Shown here in pieces: positions 42,432 to 43,140 of a stretch of 43,140 nt of DNA. Origin of the DNA: Roseiflexaceae bacterium (GTDB lineage: Bacteria; Chloroflexota; Chloroflexia; Chloroflexales; Roseiflexaceae); NCBI GenBank assembly GCA_947450095.1, contig CANFUF010000014.1, forward strand, positions 1 to 43,140, written 5' to 3'. Position 1 is the stretch's first letter, and every line of letters begins with the position of its first letter. A program made the position numbers and the translations under genes. The notes under the pieces were generated by a model. It did no database searches and was not told the DNA's origin. It saw only the letters and a program-made list of their open reading frames with translations.

Positions 42432-43140
42432 TTATTGAGCGTTGCGGCGCATGGTCATACCACGCGCCACCACATACGAGCCAATCACCAGCACAATTGC
42501 CACAAATTGGGAAATCAACCCTTCGAGATTGGGGAACAAGGCAAACCACATCCCCAACCAACCGGGAATCGCCAAATTGACCGGCGTAGTGCCAATCCAG
42601 CCTGCTTGTTGCATTTCTTGGACTTGCTCACCCACCATCACCACCAGCACCATTGCCAACAACAACCCCGTCACAATCAATAATTGCTTGTAGGGCAGTT
42701 TGTGGTTCGTCAAAAACGTCACTAACCCGATGACCCCAGTAAACGCCAACCCAATCACTACACCCATCACGACGGTAGGAGTACCGACTTGGAGGCGCAC
42801 GTTTTGCAAAAACAAGACAATCTCGAAGCCTTCGCGGTAGACAGCACTAAATCCCAGCGCCACCATCCCCCACATTGTTTTGGAATGAGCCACACCGCTA
42901 CCGAGTAGCTCGCGTTTGCGCTGATTGTGGAGCGAAATCCAGCCCGTCCAATAGACGCTATGCAAAAACCAATTCATAATCACCAGCAACACCACAATCG
43001 CCAATAACCCGGTGGCGGCTTGGATATGCAATGCCGGTGCGTTGATTTGATTCATAATCGCGACCACGATGAACCATGTCACGATACTCGCCAGCAACGC
43101 CCAGCCGGCTCCTTGAAATACCGCACGGCGCAAATGAGCC
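42432..43140 (-). CDS. FTR1 family iron permease (partial)
   Basis: The C-terminal 235 residues of a membrane protein cut by the right window edge; the frame stays open to 43140, so the upstream part is missing. About five hydrophobic segments are present. The YREGFEIVLF motif near residue 102 of the visible part is the second REGxE iron-binding motif of the FTR1/EfeU family; the first would lie in the missing N-terminal part. The TTG near 43133 is not a real start. It would import Fe(III) or Fe(II) with a partner oxidase or EfeO-like protein; no partner is visible in the window. Confidence 0.92.
   Translation of the reverse strand, partial: AHLRRAVFQGAGWALLASIVTWFIVVAIMNQINAPALHIQAATGLLAIVVLLVIMNWFLHSVYWTGWISLHNQRKRELLGSGVAHSKTMWGMVALGFSAVYREGFEIVLFLQNVRLQVGTPTVVMGVVIGLAFTGVIGLVTFLTNHKLPYKQLLIVTGLLLAMVLVVMVGEQVQEMQQAGWIGTTPVNLAIPGWLGMWFALFPNLEGLISQFVAIVLVIGSYVVARGMTMRRNAQ

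Overview
The window looks like chromosome from a Chloroflexota bacterium, most likely class Chloroflexia and possibly from a phototrophic lineage. The clues are: secreted proteins carrying a double 'VQYFER.R.E.HP' module that I associate with Chloroflexi; a complete SQD1-type UDP-sulfoquinovose synthase; a PucC/BCD-type major facilitator transporter of the kind linked to bacteriochlorophyll complexes; a MurT-type Mur ligase; and mixed base composition. No phage, plasmid, insertion sequence, rRNA or CRISPR array is visible. This assignment is inference, since no marker gene such as 16S rRNA lies in the window.

Layout. 1-700: repeat-rich intergenic DNA, then tRNA-Arg (anticodon GCG) and tRNA-Ser (CGA). 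707-4646: an S66 LD-carboxypeptidase/MccF-like peptidase, a minus-strand cyclophilin/hexapeptide acyltransferase/DUF1405 operon, and a Gfo/Idh/MocA oxidoreductase. 4785-7983: polyphosphate kinase with an AI-2E family membrane protein. 8163-13382: three paralogous extracellular clan GH-A hydrolase-like proteins in tandem, two with double surface modules and one a lipoprotein. 13405-18337: an EamA transporter, facing a minus-strand murT-argS-HAD phosphatase group. 18412-20828: an unusual minus-strand operon of a rubrerythrin-like/DinB-like fusion, an unrecognised 244-residue protein and a methyltransferase. 20941-24688: an exopolysaccharide-type operon (glycosyltransferase, two Wzz-like proteins, BY-kinase, CpsB-like phosphatase). 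24740-28788: a 5'(3')-nucleotidase, a long Rel (p)ppGpp enzyme and a lipoprotein. 29005-33255: EamA transporter, THUMP-like methyltransferase, MFS transporter and GNAT protein, the first three coupled by ATGA overlaps. 33448-37639: a MoxR ATPase, tyrS, a TlpA-like lipoprotein with a DUF2085 membrane protein, and an Rrf2 regulator. 37788-42002: sqdB, a repeat cluster, a PucC-like MFS protein and a metal-ligand-depleted M24 protein. 42151-43140: two tRNA-Ala genes and a truncated FTR1 iron permease.

How the genes work together. Much of the window concerns the cell envelope and outside: exopolysaccharide assembly with its phosphorylation switch, secreted glycosidase-like proteins, sulfolipid head-group synthesis and peptidoglycan amidation. 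Housekeeping genes (argS, tyrS, ppk, rel) are interspersed; ppk and rel suggest stress and nutrient signalling but are not adjacent.

The most unusual features are: a family of seven-base-period GAAGNNN repeats at four intergenic sites; a three-copy ~100 bp tandem repeat containing such heptads; a palindrome that supplies the end of a coding sequence; an Arg tRNA with a G34 anticodon; a degenerate rubrerythrin fused to a DinB-like domain; murT without gatD beside it; and -10 boxes placed 5-7 bases before start codons, which suggests leaderless mRNAs. I found no single locus that I can assert to be a new system. The rubrerythrin-DinB operon and the triplicated hydrolase cluster are the best candidates.
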